Notes: generated by a model from the letters alone, not told the origin. 64,000 bases of DNA from Gordonia amicalis NBRC 100051 = JCM 11271 (GCF_000332995.1 NZ_BANS01000021.1:1-64000); one strand, 5' to 3'. Counted from the stretch's first letter, positions 54,584 to 63,245 are shown. Program-made: numbers and translations.

Positions 54584-55009
54584 CTGACGCTCGGCGAGCA
54601 TCGCCAGTCGAGTCAGGCACTCGTTCAGTCGGGGTGACATGGCGGTCTGCTGGACCACCGGCGGAACCCACTTCAGCGGGGCCGTCTCGACGAACTCCTC
54701 CATGCCGATCAGGGAGCCGTTGCCGTCCTTCTCGATCGTCATCCGGATGCGGGCGCGACCGAACGGCCAGCCGGCTGCGGACATCTCCAACAATCCCGCC
54801 TTGGACTCCACCGACGTCGTCTCGTCGTTGAGCAGCACGGGCCAGACGCCCACCGAGTGGTGGATCTTCGCTCCCGCCTGCGGCCAGGTGGGGTCGACGT
54901 CGCGGATGCGTGATGCGCCCACCACCCAGGAGGAGTAGAGCCAGCCGTCGGACAACACCGACCAGACCTGCGCGGGGGTTGCGGATGTGTGGCGTTCGAC
55001 GCGATTCAT
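54575..55009 (-). CDS. SRPBCC (polyketide-cyclase/START-like) family protein
   Basis: 144 residues, a helix-grip fold that binds a hydrophobic ligand: MNRVERHTSATPAQVWSVLSDGWLYSSWVVGASRIRDVDPTWPQAGAKIHHSVGVWPV. Such proteins can be cyclases, hydroxylases' accessory proteins, or carriers. Its ATG overlaps the stop of the upstream flavoprotein gene (ATGA at 55006-55009), which ties the two in one complex or pathway. Confidence 0.93.
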   Translation of the reverse strand: MNRVERHTSATPAQVWSVLSDGWLYSSWVVGASRIRDVDPTWPQAGAKIHHSVGVWPVLLNDETTSVESKAGLLEMSAAGWPFGRARIRMTIEKDGNGSLIGMEEFVETAPLKWVPPVVQQTAMSPRLNECLTRLAMLAERQPG

Positions 55010-56619
55010 GAATGATCTCCGTTCCCTTGTGGTTTCCACGGTTTCGTGAGGTGTCTGGTGATGGTGCGGTTCAACGCTCTTCGCGGCGTTCCGCGTATAC
55101 CGTCGGAGGCAAGGGCGGCGCGTGCGGCGTTGTTGCCGCAGGCCCCGTGTACCCCGCCGCCGGGATGTGCGGCCGATCCCGCGAGATAAAGGCGGTCCAC
55201 GGGTGTCGTGGCGCCACCGAGACTCGGCGATGGACGGAAGATCAACTGCTGGAACAATTGTGCCGTTCCCCCGTTCACCGTCCCGTGGACGAGGTTGGCG
55301 TCTGCGGTCTGCAGGTCGTGCGGTGTCTGCACGTGGCGGCCGATGGTCATGTCCGAGACGCCCGGAGCGTGCTCTTCGAGTACTTCGTCCATCCGGGCGG
55401 CGAGAAGACGAGCGGCCTCGTCGTCGGTGACCCCGCGGGGCAGGTGGCTGTAGGACCATGCGCTCTCGGTGCCGGCGGGTGATCTTCCGGCGTCGGCCGT
55501 GGTCATCTGACCGAAGAGCAGGAAGGGGTGTTCGGGTATGTTCCCGGTCTCGATGTCGGCGGTGGAGTAGGCGATGTTGCGCGCGTCCGCGCCGAGGTGC
55601 ACGGTACCCGCGCCGCCGAGATTGGCGCTGCGCCAAGGTATCTTCCCGTCGATCGCGTAGTTCACCTTCACCACCGGGGTGTCCCAGGTGAACTTCTGCA
55701 GATCGTCGAGTACGCGCCCGGGCACGTCGGCCGGAGAGAGCAGGTCCGTGTAGAGCGCAGGCGCCGAGACATCGGCGAGAACTGCCCGGTCGGCCCGCCA
55801 GCGGCGTCCGCCGCTGTCGACGACACCTACCGCACGTCCACCCCGGACCTCGATCTCGGTCACCCGGGTGTCGCAATGTACCTGTGCGCCAGCACTTTCC
55901 GCGCGGCGCCGCAGTGCGGCAGACAGCGCACCCGCACCACCCACCGGGACCGGATATCCGGTGTCCTGGCCCAGCATGGTCAGCAGGTACCCCATCATTC
56001 CGCTGCCGGGTGCATGGAGGGGGATGTCGGCGTGCAGCGCGTTGCCCAGGATGAGCAGTCCCGACTTCTCGCTGTGGAACAGTTCCCGCACCATCCGATC
56101 GGCGGGCAGGATCAAGAACCGGGCAAGGCGCAGAGCCTCTGCGGTGCCGACGGAACGCAGCAGGGACAACACCGCGCGGACCGGCGGGAAAGAGCCGAAC
56201 AACGTGTCGAGGATGGCGGGCCGCAGCATTTCCCACTGCTCGACGAGATCGAGCCACGCCTGGCCGTCACGTCGGTCGAAGGCGGCGAGTTGGGCTGCGG
56301 TGTCGGCCGCGTCGGGGTGGACGACCGGTGCGTCGTCGTCCTCGGGCCCCGCCGGATGTCCGAATGCCAATGGCGCTCTGCTCCAGTTCAGGCCGTGGGC
56401 TTCGAGATCCAGGTCGGCGAACACCGGGGAGGCGACGGCGAGGGGATAGAAGGCGCTGAAGAGGTCGGTCACGTAACCGGGGGTGAGCTCGGCACTCTTG
56501 ATCGCCCCGCCCACCTCGGGCGCTGCCTCGAGGACGGTGACGTCCCATCCGGCGTCGGCGAGCCGGATGGCGGAGATGAGCCCGTTGTGTCCGGCGCCCA
56601 CCACGACTGCGTCTGACAC
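55006..56619 (-). CDS. phytoene-desaturase-like NAD(P)/FAD oxidoreductase
   Basis: 537 residues from GTG 56619 (good GGAGAGGGA box). N-terminal dinucleotide motif VVVGAGHNGLISAIRLADAGWDVTVLEAAPEVGGAI and C-terminal LYLAGSAAHPGGGVHGACGNNAARAAL are the carotenoid-desaturase/CrtI-superfamily pair. It resembles the stand-alone mycobacterial members whose substrate is unknown; a carotenoid or isoprenoid lipid is a reasonable guess, and no crt synthase is in the window. The SRPBCC gene overlaps its stop by 4 bp, and an SDR gene is divergent. Confidence 0.9.
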   Translation of the reverse strand: MSDAVVVGAGHNGLISAIRLADAGWDVTVLEAAPEVGGAIKSAELTPGYVTDLFSAFYPLAVASPVFADLDLEAHGLNWSRAPLAFGHPAGPEDDDAPVVHPDAADTAAQLAAFDRRDGQAWLDLVEQWEMLRPAILDTLFGSFPPVRAVLSLLRSVGTAEALRLARFLILPADRMVRELFHSEKSGLLILGNALHADIPLHAPGSGMMGYLLTMLGQDTGYPVPVGGAGALSAALRRRAESAGAQVHCDTRVTEIEVRGGRAVGVVDSGGRRWRADRAVLADVSAPALYTDLLSPADVPGRVLDDLQKFTWDTPVVKVNYAIDGKIPWRSANLGGAGTVHLGADARNIAYSTADIETGNIPEHPFLLFGQMTTADAGRSPAGTESAWSYSHLPRGVTDDEAARLLAARMDEVLEEHAPGVSDMTIGRHVQTPHDLQTADANLVHGTVNGGTAQLFQQLIFRPSPSLGGATTPVDRLYLAGSAAHPGGGVHGACGNNAARAALASDGIRGTPRRALNRTITRHLTKPWKPQGNGDHS

Positions 56620-56676
56620 TCGTTTCCCTCTCCGTGATGGCTGCGTTCGGGTGGGTCGAGCCCACGGTGAGAAGGG

Positions 56677-56701
56677 GTACCCGTGCAGGGGCCGGATAAA
56701 C
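56677..56701 (-). promoter_or_regulatory. GTTT-N15-GGGTAC promoter for the flavoprotein gene
   Basis: On the minus strand GTTT (56701-56698), 15-bp spacer, GGGTAC (56682-56677). A close fit to the SigF/SigB consensus of mycolata; the transcript would start about 50 nt before the GTG at 56619. The -10 hexamer lies in GGGTACCC, a palindrome that is also the -10 on the other strand, but no -35 matches there. Confidence 0.5.
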
Positions 56702-57645
56702 GCGGTGAAGGTGTAGGACGGGACGGGCGGGGTAGTCCGGTGAACGTGAAGGTTTCCCTGGGTCTCGGTCGGTTGTGGCATCCGCAGGTCACCGATGATC
56801 GTCTTCGGCGGTTGTGTGCCGGACGGCCTGCCGTCATCACCGGCGCCGCTTCGGGAATGGGCCGGTCTCTGGCGAACAGGCTGGTGGCCGCCGGGGTGCC
56901 GGTGCTGCTCAGTGACGTCGACACGCAGGCACTCGCCGAGACCGCGGACTCGGCTGCGGAGAACGGCGCGACGGTGCATGCCGCCGAGGTGGACGTCGCC
57001 GACACCGCGGCCGTCACGGCTTATGCGGATGAGGTGGTTCGACGGTACGGCGCGCCGGCGCTCGTGTTCAACAACGCGGGCATCACGATGGTCGCGTCCG
57101 TCCTCGACGAGGACGACGATTATGCGCGGCGGATCCTCGCGGTCAACTTCGGTGGGGTCGTCAACGGTACCGAGGCATTCCTCCGACACCTTCATACCGC
57201 GGGGGGAGGGCGCATCGTGAACACGTCGAGCGCGTTCGGGCTGATGGGATCGCCCGCCCAATCGGCGTACTCGGCGTCGAAGTTCGCGACCCGCGGATAC
57301 TCGGAAACCGTTCAGAAACAGTTGCGAGACAATGACTCCGGTGTCCGGATCCACATCGTCTACCCTGGCGTGGTCCACACCGCCATCGCACGACGGGCCC
57401 GGTACGTGGATTCCGCTGTGCGTGACCGTGTCACCAAGGGTTTCGACCGCCGGTTGCCAGGTACTCGATCGGATGCCGCGGCGATCTCGATCCTCGCCGG
57501 TCTGCTCGGCAACCGTGACCGCATACTCGTCGGGTTCGACGCATACGCCCTGGATCTGGGTGTACGAATCCTGGCCGGGGCCCTGCAGCGCCCCGTGGCG
57601 ACGGTGACGCGACCGGTGTTCCGGCGGATCCTGGGCGCGGGGTAG
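56683..57645 (+). CDS. short-chain dehydrogenase/reductase (SDR)
   Basis: 320 residues from the GTG at 56683 (GAGAAGGGG box), or 301 from the GTG at 56740. TGAASGMGRSLANRLVAAG, FNNAG, catalytic YSASKFATRGYSET (Tyr-x3-Lys). The last ~60 residues (VGFDAYALDLGVRILAGALQRPVATVTRPVFRRILGAG) form a hydrophobic membrane-associated tail, as in the Rv1144/ACT-type SDRs on lipid substrates. It is divergent from the phytoene-desaturase-like gene and convergent with the FAD-Rieske gene. Confidence 0.9.
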   Translation: MQGPDKRGEGVGRDGRGSPVNVKVSLGLGRLWHPQVTDDRLRRLCAGRPAVITGAASGMGRSLANRLVAAGVPVLLSDVDTQALAETADSAAENGATVHAAEVDVADTAAVTAYADEVVRRYGAPALVFNNAGITMVASVLDEDDDYARRILAVNFGGVVNGTEAFLRHLHTAGGGRIVNTSSAFGLMGSPAQSAYSASKFATRGYSETVQKQLRDNDSGVRIHIVYPGVVHTAIARRARYVDSAVRDRVTKGFDRRLPGTRSDAAAISILAGLLGNRDRILVGFDAYALDLGVRILAGALQRPVATVTRPVFRRILGAG

Positions 57646-57656
57646 TCCTGCCGGGA

Positions 57657-59192
57657 TCAGTCGTCGGATGCGTCCTGCGAGTACAGGTTTCGCGTTGCCG
57701 GTCCTTCGAGGACCACACCGGTGTGGCTGAAGCGCGACCCGTGCAGCGGACAGTCCCAGGACTGCTCGGCGTCGTTCCAGCGCAGCACGCCGTACAGATG
57801 GGTACACAGAGGCGCGACGGATCGGGTCTGGCCGGCCACCGTGCAGACGGCCTTGGGTGCCGCGCCGGAGTGCCCGACGCTGCCGTCGCCCTCGGCGGGT
57901 GAGGTGTCCGCGGGTTTCAGCAGGCCGAGGTAGCCGCCGGCCATATATGCCGCGACCTGCGCGTTGGCCGACACCGCCGACGCCAGCGAGCCGGGCTTGG
58001 TGACCTCCGAGGTGCGCCAGGGGCGAAGGGTCTTGGACCAGGGCGGCTCCGACCCCAGGATGCGTCCGGTCATTGACAGCGCGGCCGCGACACCGTTGGT
58101 GAGTCCCCACTTCGCGAATCCCGTGGCCACCTGAACGGTCTCCATGCCGGGCAGAAGTTGCCCGACGTAGGGCAATTCGTCGATCGTCGTATAGTCCTGC
58201 GCCGACCACCGCGCGACCATTCGCGCGGTCGGGAAGTGCTTCTCGGTCCAGGCGATCATGTCCAGCGCGTGTTGGCGTTCGGATTTGGTCCGGCCCACCT
58301 CGTGACCGAAACCGCCGACCAGTAGCAGTTCGCCGTCGTGATCGTGGCGCGGAGCGGTTCGCAGGGAGACCGACGGGTTGTCGGCGCCGAGGTACATCTC
58401 GCGGGGGATCTCCCCGTCGACGACGAACGCCGCCGCATATGAACGCTGCGGGTGCACCCGGGCGAAGAACCCGGCGCGGTCGAGGAACGGGACGCCGGTC
58501 GCGAGGATCACCGACTCCGCGCGCAGGTCGCCGGCGTCGGTGGTGACGGTGTGCGGTGAGCCGTGGCGCAGGCCCTGCACGTGGACACCCTCGTAGAGGT
58601 GGCCGCCGTGCGCGCGGAAGTCGTCGGCGAGGGCGCGCAGCACCACCATCGGGTCGATCTGCGCCTGTCCCTCCAGGCGGATCGCGGTGTGGACGTCGAA
58701 GGGCAGCTCCGGACAGTCGACGTGCTCCACCGGGATGTCGTGCGCTCGGCAGGCCTCGAACTCCTTCTCCACCGTCTTCGCGCCCGACGCAGTGGCCGCG
58801 AACGTCAGCGCCGCCCGCTCGTCGACCCGTAGTCCCCGGTGGGCGAGGTAGTGCCGCAGCCATGCCTGGCCTTCGCGATTCGCCTCGACGTAGTCGTGGA
58901 CCGCGGCCTTTCCGTGACGACTCGCGATCGACGACAATCGAGTGCCCTGCAGGAGGGAGAGCTTGCCCGTCGTGTGTCCGGTGGCCGCGGCGCCGATGTG
59001 GCGTCGTTCGAGAACAGTGACCTTCTGACCGGCTCGAGCCAGCAGGAGTCCGGTGGTCAGACCGGTGATCCCACCGCCCACGACGACCTGGTCGTAGGTG
59101 TCGACGGTCCCGAACGGTGTGGTTTCGGGACGCACGTCCGGGAGCCCTGCGTGGTCGGTGTCACTCGCCGGGTCGAACCAGAGGGTTTTCAT
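57657..59192 (-). CDS. FAD-dependent oxidoreductase with a C-terminal Rieske domain
   Basis: 511 residues. A DAO-type flavoprotein (VVVGGGITGLTTGLLLARAGQKVTVLERRHIGAAATGHTTGKLSLLQG) is followed at ~440-500 by a Rieske [2Fe-2S] site: CTHLYGVLRWNDAEQSWDCPLHGSRFSHTG, that is Cys-x-His and Cys-x2-His. Members resemble glycine-betaine-demethylating or DadA-like proteins, but usually no partner is known. The tail and fusion imply internal electron transfer. ATG start at 59192 with GAGG 13 bases away. The end is convergent with the SDR gene (11 bp). Confidence 0.92.
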   Translation of the reverse strand: MKTLWFDPASDTDHAGLPDVRPETTPFGTVDTYDQVVVGGGITGLTTGLLLARAGQKVTVLERRHIGAAATGHTTGKLSLLQGTRLSSIASRHGKAAVHDYVEANREGQAWLRHYLAHRGLRVDERAALTFAATASGAKTVEKEFEACRAHDIPVEHVDCPELPFDVHTAIRLEGQAQIDPMVVLRALADDFRAHGGHLYEGVHVQGLRHGSPHTVTTDAGDLRAESVILATGVPFLDRAGFFARVHPQRSYAAAFVVDGEIPREMYLGADNPSVSLRTAPRHDHDGELLLVGGFGHEVGRTKSERQHALDMIAWTEKHFPTARMVARWSAQDYTTIDELPYVGQLLPGMETVQVATGFAKWGLTNGVAAALSMTGRILGSEPPWSKTLRPWRTSEVTKPGSLASAVSANAQVAAYMAGGYLGLLKPADTSPAEGDGSVGHSGAAPKAVCTVAGQTRSVAPLCTHLYGVLRWNDAEQSWDCPLHGSRFSHTGVVLEGPATRNLYSQDASDD

Positions 59193-59253
59193 GGAGCTCG
59201 GGTTGCCTCGATCCGGCGCGATCAAACATTTCGCGGAGGGAAGCCGCGGGGTA

Positions 59254-59280
59254 GGGTTTTCGACTGGGAATCGAATACCC
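59254..59280. promoter_or_regulatory. inverted repeat upstream of the L-aspartate oxidase gene
   Basis: GGGTTTTCGA (59254-59263), 7-bp loop, TCGAATACCC (59271-59280): 9 of 10 pairs match. It is 45 bp before the ATG at 59325 and 60 bp before the divergent FAD-Rieske start. It may be an NrtR-like or other NAD-related repressor site; this is inference. Confidence 0.45.
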
Positions 59281-59324
59281 CCCGCCGGGGTTGTCGAGAG
59301 TACGACCGGCGAAAGGCGGATGAC

Positions 59325-60974
59325 ATGATTACGTCCACACATGGACTGGTGCGGGACGCGGCTGCCGCGGACCGTGCCGATCTCGTCGTGGTCGGGGCCG
59401 GCATCGCCGGTCTGACCGCCGCGCTCTGCGCCGCGGAAGGTGGACTGTCGGTCGTCGTCGTGAACAAGGGGCCGAGCTGGCGTCCGGATCGCGGCGAGCA
59501 GCCGACCTCGACGTTCTACGCCCAGGGCGGCGTCGCGGTGGTCATGCCCGAGGTCCGTCCCACCGACTCGGACGACACCGACTCGATCGATCTGCACCTC
59601 GCCGACACCCTTGCCGCGGGTGGCGGCCTCAGCGACGCGGTCGCGTCGCGTCCGATCCTCGCCGACGGATGGTCGTCGGTGTCCGCGCTGATCGAGTGGG
59701 GTGCCGACTTCGACCGCGATGCCGACGGGGAGCTGCTGCGCACTCGTGAAGGCGGCCACTCGGTGCGGCGCATCATCCACGCCGGTGGTGACGCCACCGG
59801 TGCCGCGATCCAGCGGGCCCTCCACAATGCCGTCGCGCAGCGTGCCGGTGCCGGAGCGTCCATCCGCTTCCTCGACGACGCGATCGTCACCGAGGTGCGG
59901 GTGTGCGACGACCGGGTGTCCGGTGTCTCCTACCTGCGGAACGGGGGGTGGGGTGCAGTCGACGCGCCGACGGTCCTGCTCGCGACGGGTGGTGCCGGTC
60001 ATCTCTACGCCGCAACGACCAATCCGGCGGGTGCCACCGGCGACGGCATCGCGCTGGCGCTCCAGGCGGGCGCGCAGGTGGCCGACCTCGAGTTCATCCA
60101 GTTCCACCCGACCATGCTCTACACACCCGGCGCCCGCGGGCGTCGGACGCTGATCAGTGAGGCGGTCCGGGGCGAGGGCGGCCGACTCGTCGATGTGTAC
60201 GGACGGTCGGTGACCGAGGGCGTGCACCCGATGGGCGACCTCGCGCCTCGCGACGTGGTCGCCAACGCCGTCGAGACCGCGATCGAACTGACCGGGCATC
60301 CCTGCGTCTACCTCGACATCAGTGGGGTACACGATTTCGAGCGCCGATTCCCGACGGTCAGCGCCGGAATCCGGGCGGCCGGCCTCGACCCGGCCGACCA
60401 CCGCATCCCCGTCGTGCCCGGCGCGCACTATCTCTGTGGCGGAGTGGTGACCGACGACGAGGCGCGCACCGCCGTCGACGGCCTCCTCGCCGCCGGCGAG
60501 GTCGCGCGGACCGGCCTGCACGGAGCCAACCGGCTGGCGTCCAACAGCCTGCTCGAAGGGCTCGTGATGGGTCGTCGTGCTGCCGCGGTCGCCCTCGGCC
60601 GGCGTGATCTGCGGCCGGCCACCGCGGCCGCCCCGCAGGTGCCCGGACCGATGCCGATCCTCGACCGCGACCTGCTGCAGGATGTGATGTCGCGCCGGGT
60701 CGCGCTCCGCCGGTCCGCCGACGGACTGGCGGTCGCGGCCGAGGTGGTCGCGAACGCGCCGCGGCGTGTCCCCCGGACCGTGCGCGAGGTCGAGGATGCG
60801 GCGCTCACGCTGACCGCGTCGGCGGTCATCGCGGCGGCCACCGCCCGGACCGAGTCGCGCGGCGCGCATGTGCGCACGGACTTCCCGCAGACCGCCGAGG
60901 TCGGGGAATCCCACACGTTCCGACTCGTCGGCGGCGAGATCCGCGAGACGGGGTTCGCCGGCGTCGCGGTCTGA
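59325..60974 (+). CDS. nadB: L-aspartate oxidase (quinolinate pathway)
   Basis: 549 residues. Oxidises L-aspartate to iminoaspartate with FAD for de novo NAD synthesis. Motifs: VVVGAGIAGLTAALCAAEGG, then TSTFYAQGGVAVVMPE, HSVRRIIHAGGDATGAAIQRAL, IQFHPTMLYTPG, HGANRLASNSLLEGLVMGRRAAAV at the C-terminal domain junction, and a helical C-terminal cap. ATG start at 59325 with GAAAGGCGG. Normally clustered with nadA and nadC; neither is in this window next to it. NadB family proteins can be mistaken for fumarate-reductase flavoproteins, but the ordering of motifs is that of NadB. Confidence 0.93.
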   Translation: MITSTHGLVRDAAAADRADLVVVGAGIAGLTAALCAAEGGLSVVVVNKGPSWRPDRGEQPTSTFYAQGGVAVVMPEVRPTDSDDTDSIDLHLADTLAAGGGLSDAVASRPILADGWSSVSALIEWGADFDRDADGELLRTREGGHSVRRIIHAGGDATGAAIQRALHNAVAQRAGAGASIRFLDDAIVTEVRVCDDRVSGVSYLRNGGWGAVDAPTVLLATGGAGHLYAATTNPAGATGDGIALALQAGAQVADLEFIQFHPTMLYTPGARGRRTLISEAVRGEGGRLVDVYGRSVTEGVHPMGDLAPRDVVANAVETAIELTGHPCVYLDISGVHDFERRFPTVSAGIRAAGLDPADHRIPVVPGAHYLCGGVVTDDEARTAVDGLLAAGEVARTGLHGANRLASNSLLEGLVMGRRAAAVALGRRDLRPATAAAPQVPGPMPILDRDLLQDVMSRRVALRRSADGLAVAAEVVANAPRRVPRTVREVEDAALTLTASAVIAAATARTESRGAHVRTDFPQTAEVGESHTFRLVGGEIRETGFAGVAV

Positions 60975-61044
60975 CCCGATGCGCGCGCGCAGCGATGCGT
61001 GCAAGTCGATGCGCTCGTCGGGCCCGGGCGCTACATTGACGCCG

Positions 61045-62055
61045 ATGACCCAGAGCTCACGACACCCACGCGACACCGAGCGCCGCGCCGCCGGTATCCC
61101 GGACGCTCCGCGACACGAGGCCATCGACCTCGGGCACATCACCCTCCGTGCACTGGTGTGGGGCCCGGTCGACGGACCGGTTGCGGTGTGTCTTCATGGT
61201 TTTCCCGACTCGGCGTGGACGTGGCGTCTGCTCGCGCCCGAACTCGTCGCCGCCGGCTATCGCGTCGTCGCGCCGTTCACCCGCGGATACTCGCCGTCGG
61301 ACATACCGCTGGACAAGGACTTTCACGTCGCGGCCCTCGCCTACGACGCCCGGGCGATTCACCGGGCGGTCGGTGCCGGGCGGGATGCGGTGCTCATAGG
61401 GCACGACTGGGGTGCGCTGACGGTCAACGCTCTCGCACACCGCCCCGACAATCCGTACTCGGCTGTGGTCGCGATGTCGGTGCCGCCGATACCCGCGATC
61501 CGGCGCGCGGTCGCCGACGGCCCGGGTGCGGTGCGTCTGCTGGCGCGGCAGGCCACGATGAGCTGGTACATCGGGTTCAATCAATTGCCGTGGCTGCCCG
61601 AGCGGAGTCTGGGCTGGTTGATCCCGTTGCTGTGGCGACGCTGGCGTCTGCGGCGTGCCGGCGACCCGCGGCCCGATTACGACGTCGACATCGACCATGC
61701 GCTCGCCGCGCTGCCGACCCGCGCGCATCGATCCGCTGCCCTGGGCTACTACCGCGCGGTGCGCCGCCCACGCACCGATGCCCGCTACGCCGACCTCCGC
61801 GACGACTGGTTGGGTGAACCCCGTTGCCGCACCCTGTATCTACACGGCGCCGACGACGGGTGCATGCAGTCGAGGTTCACCGATCACGTGCGCGACGTGC
61901 TGCCCGACGGCAGTGCCACCGCGGTCGTCGCGGGTGCCGGACACTTCCTCCACCTCGATCGCCCGGAGGAGGTCAATCGCCGGATCGTGATGTTTCTCGC
62001 CCGGACGCGCGGAGGCGGACAGGGTGGCACCGAACCGGCCTCCTTCGTAGACTGA
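61045..62055 (+). CDS. epoxide-hydrolase-like alpha/beta hydrolase
   Basis: 336 residues from the ATG at 61045. Oxyanion loop VAVCLHGFPDSAWTWRLLAPELVAAGYRVVAPFTRGYSPSD, nucleophile VLIGHDWGALTVNAL (Asp in HDWG marks epoxide hydrolase or dehalogenase type), catalytic acid region LYLHGADDGCM and His in AGAGHFLHLDRPEEVN. Substrate unknown. The frame stays open upstream of the ATG, but the Arg/Ser-rich N-terminal stretch is not conserved-looking. Confidence 0.9.
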   Translation: MTQSSRHPRDTERRAAGIPDAPRHEAIDLGHITLRALVWGPVDGPVAVCLHGFPDSAWTWRLLAPELVAAGYRVVAPFTRGYSPSDIPLDKDFHVAALAYDARAIHRAVGAGRDAVLIGHDWGALTVNALAHRPDNPYSAVVAMSVPPIPAIRRAVADGPGAVRLLARQATMSWYIGFNQLPWLPERSLGWLIPLLWRRWRLRRAGDPRPDYDVDIDHALAALPTRAHRSAALGYYRAVRRPRTDARYADLRDDWLGEPRCRTLYLHGADDGCMQSRFTDHVRDVLPDGSATAVVAGAGHFLHLDRPEEVNRRIVMFLARTRGGGQGGTEPASFVD

Positions 62056-62221
62056 CGCCCGGGATCTTCACAGCACCGCGGGCATGGGGGACGCCGTGGC
62101 GCTTGCCGGGGGACGCGCCGAGGTAGGCACGAGCACTCGAGAATCGCTCCGAAGACCGGCGTGGCATGGCGGGATGGCGCGCAGAAAACGTGAAGTAGTG
62201 CAGGTATGAAGGGGAGTCCGT

Positions 62222-63160
62222 ATGAACGGCGAAGGCTGTTGGTCGACGGTGGTGTGCCGGCCGACCGAACGGGCGGCGCTGGGACTGTCGGGTGAGTCCG
62301 ATTGGTTGCTGCAGTGCCGTCTCGCGATCGGCCACCGTGGCAACCACGCGACGGATGCGAGCACGCATCCGAGGCATGACCGCCGCCTCTGGCTGGAGTG
62401 GAACGACTTCGACGATCGTGCCCAGTCCCTCATCGAACGCAACCCCTGTCAGGTCCCGTCGCCGGAAGGTGTGGGCTGTGTCTTCTTCGTCGGTCACGGC
62501 GGACCGCACTTCTATGCGCACTCGAACGGTCACGCCCCGTCGGTGATGTCGCGCGCCGGAAACCAGCAGCGTCCGACTCCCGGACCCGAGCGCACCTCGG
62601 GTTCACAGCCGCCCAACCCGCAATCGCAGCGGATGGGGTCTCACCGGTTACCCGACTCCCACCAGCCGGCCCCATCCCCGCCTCCGGCTGAGGCACCATC
62701 GCCAGAACCGGTGCACGGGTCCTCGCCAGCGTCGGCTCCGGGTCCGGCCTACCGGGGAGGTCGTCGTTCCACGAACGCCGAACCGCTCGTCTCCGAGGAC
62801 TACCACGGTCGGCGGCACCGGTCCGGCGCACCGGATCAGGGCGGTCCCGCACGGGTGGCACCGAACCCCGCGGCCGCGAACCCGCCGGTACCGAACACCA
62901 AGACCCCGAACCCGCCGGCACCGAACCCCGTGGCCTCGACGCACGCCGCACCGGCACTTCCGGACATGCCGCAGATCGCACCGGCCAGGGCCGGGGAGGG
63001 CGGCGTCCCACCGCGAGCGGGGACCGTAGGCCCGAGTCCGCAGGTGGATGCCGCCGACGAACACTCGGAGTCCGAAGCCGCCCGCCGCGCTGCGATCAAC
63101 GCGGCCCTCGACGAGGTCGCCGTCGCCCTCGCGCGTCTCGCGGCAGCTCTGCGGGCCTAG
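62222..63160 (+). CDS. protein with duplicated Cys-Cys-His-His motif and Pro-rich linker
   Basis: 312 residues. Residues 1-100 contain two copies of a metal-binding-like unit: Cys12 ... Cys32-x4-GH38-x-G-x-H42 (CRLAIGHRGNH) and Cys76 ... Cys86-x4-GH92-x-G-x-H96 (CVFFVGHGGPH). Residues ~105-280 are Pro/Ser/Ala-rich and low complexity, with P-x-P-N-P repeats. Residues 283-312 are an amphipathic Ala/Leu helix (AARRAAINAALDEVAVALARLAAALRA). Zn binding is inference. No TM segment or signal peptide. Not recognised. Confidence 0.8.
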   Translation: MNGEGCWSTVVCRPTERAALGLSGESDWLLQCRLAIGHRGNHATDASTHPRHDRRLWLEWNDFDDRAQSLIERNPCQVPSPEGVGCVFFVGHGGPHFYAHSNGHAPSVMSRAGNQQRPTPGPERTSGSQPPNPQSQRMGSHRLPDSHQPAPSPPPAEAPSPEPVHGSSPASAPGPAYRGGRRSTNAEPLVSEDYHGRRHRSGAPDQGGPARVAPNPAAANPPVPNTKTPNPPAPNPVASTHAAPALPDMPQIAPARAGEGGVPPRAGTVGPSPQVDAADEHSESEAARRAAINAALDEVAVALARLAAALRA

Positions 63161-63245
63161 TACTCGCGGTTCACTCAGTTCGACGCGCGCTCACGTCGGT
63201 GCGTTCAGTGCCGCCCGACTCGTCTGCGGCTCGTCCCGCGCAAAT

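Noticed and set aside
55006-58863. 1285-residue open frame on the minus strand
   Set aside because: Only the part from GTG 56619 is a real flavoprotein; the rest is antisense to the SDR gene and in the wrong frame for the FAD-Rieske gene, a by-product of high GC.
59325-60974. nadB as part of a nadABC operon
   Set aside because: Neither flank contains nadA or nadC motifs within the window.
57657-61142. 1161-residue open frame on the minus strand
   Set aside because: The recognisable protein starts at 59192; the extension is the complement of nadB.
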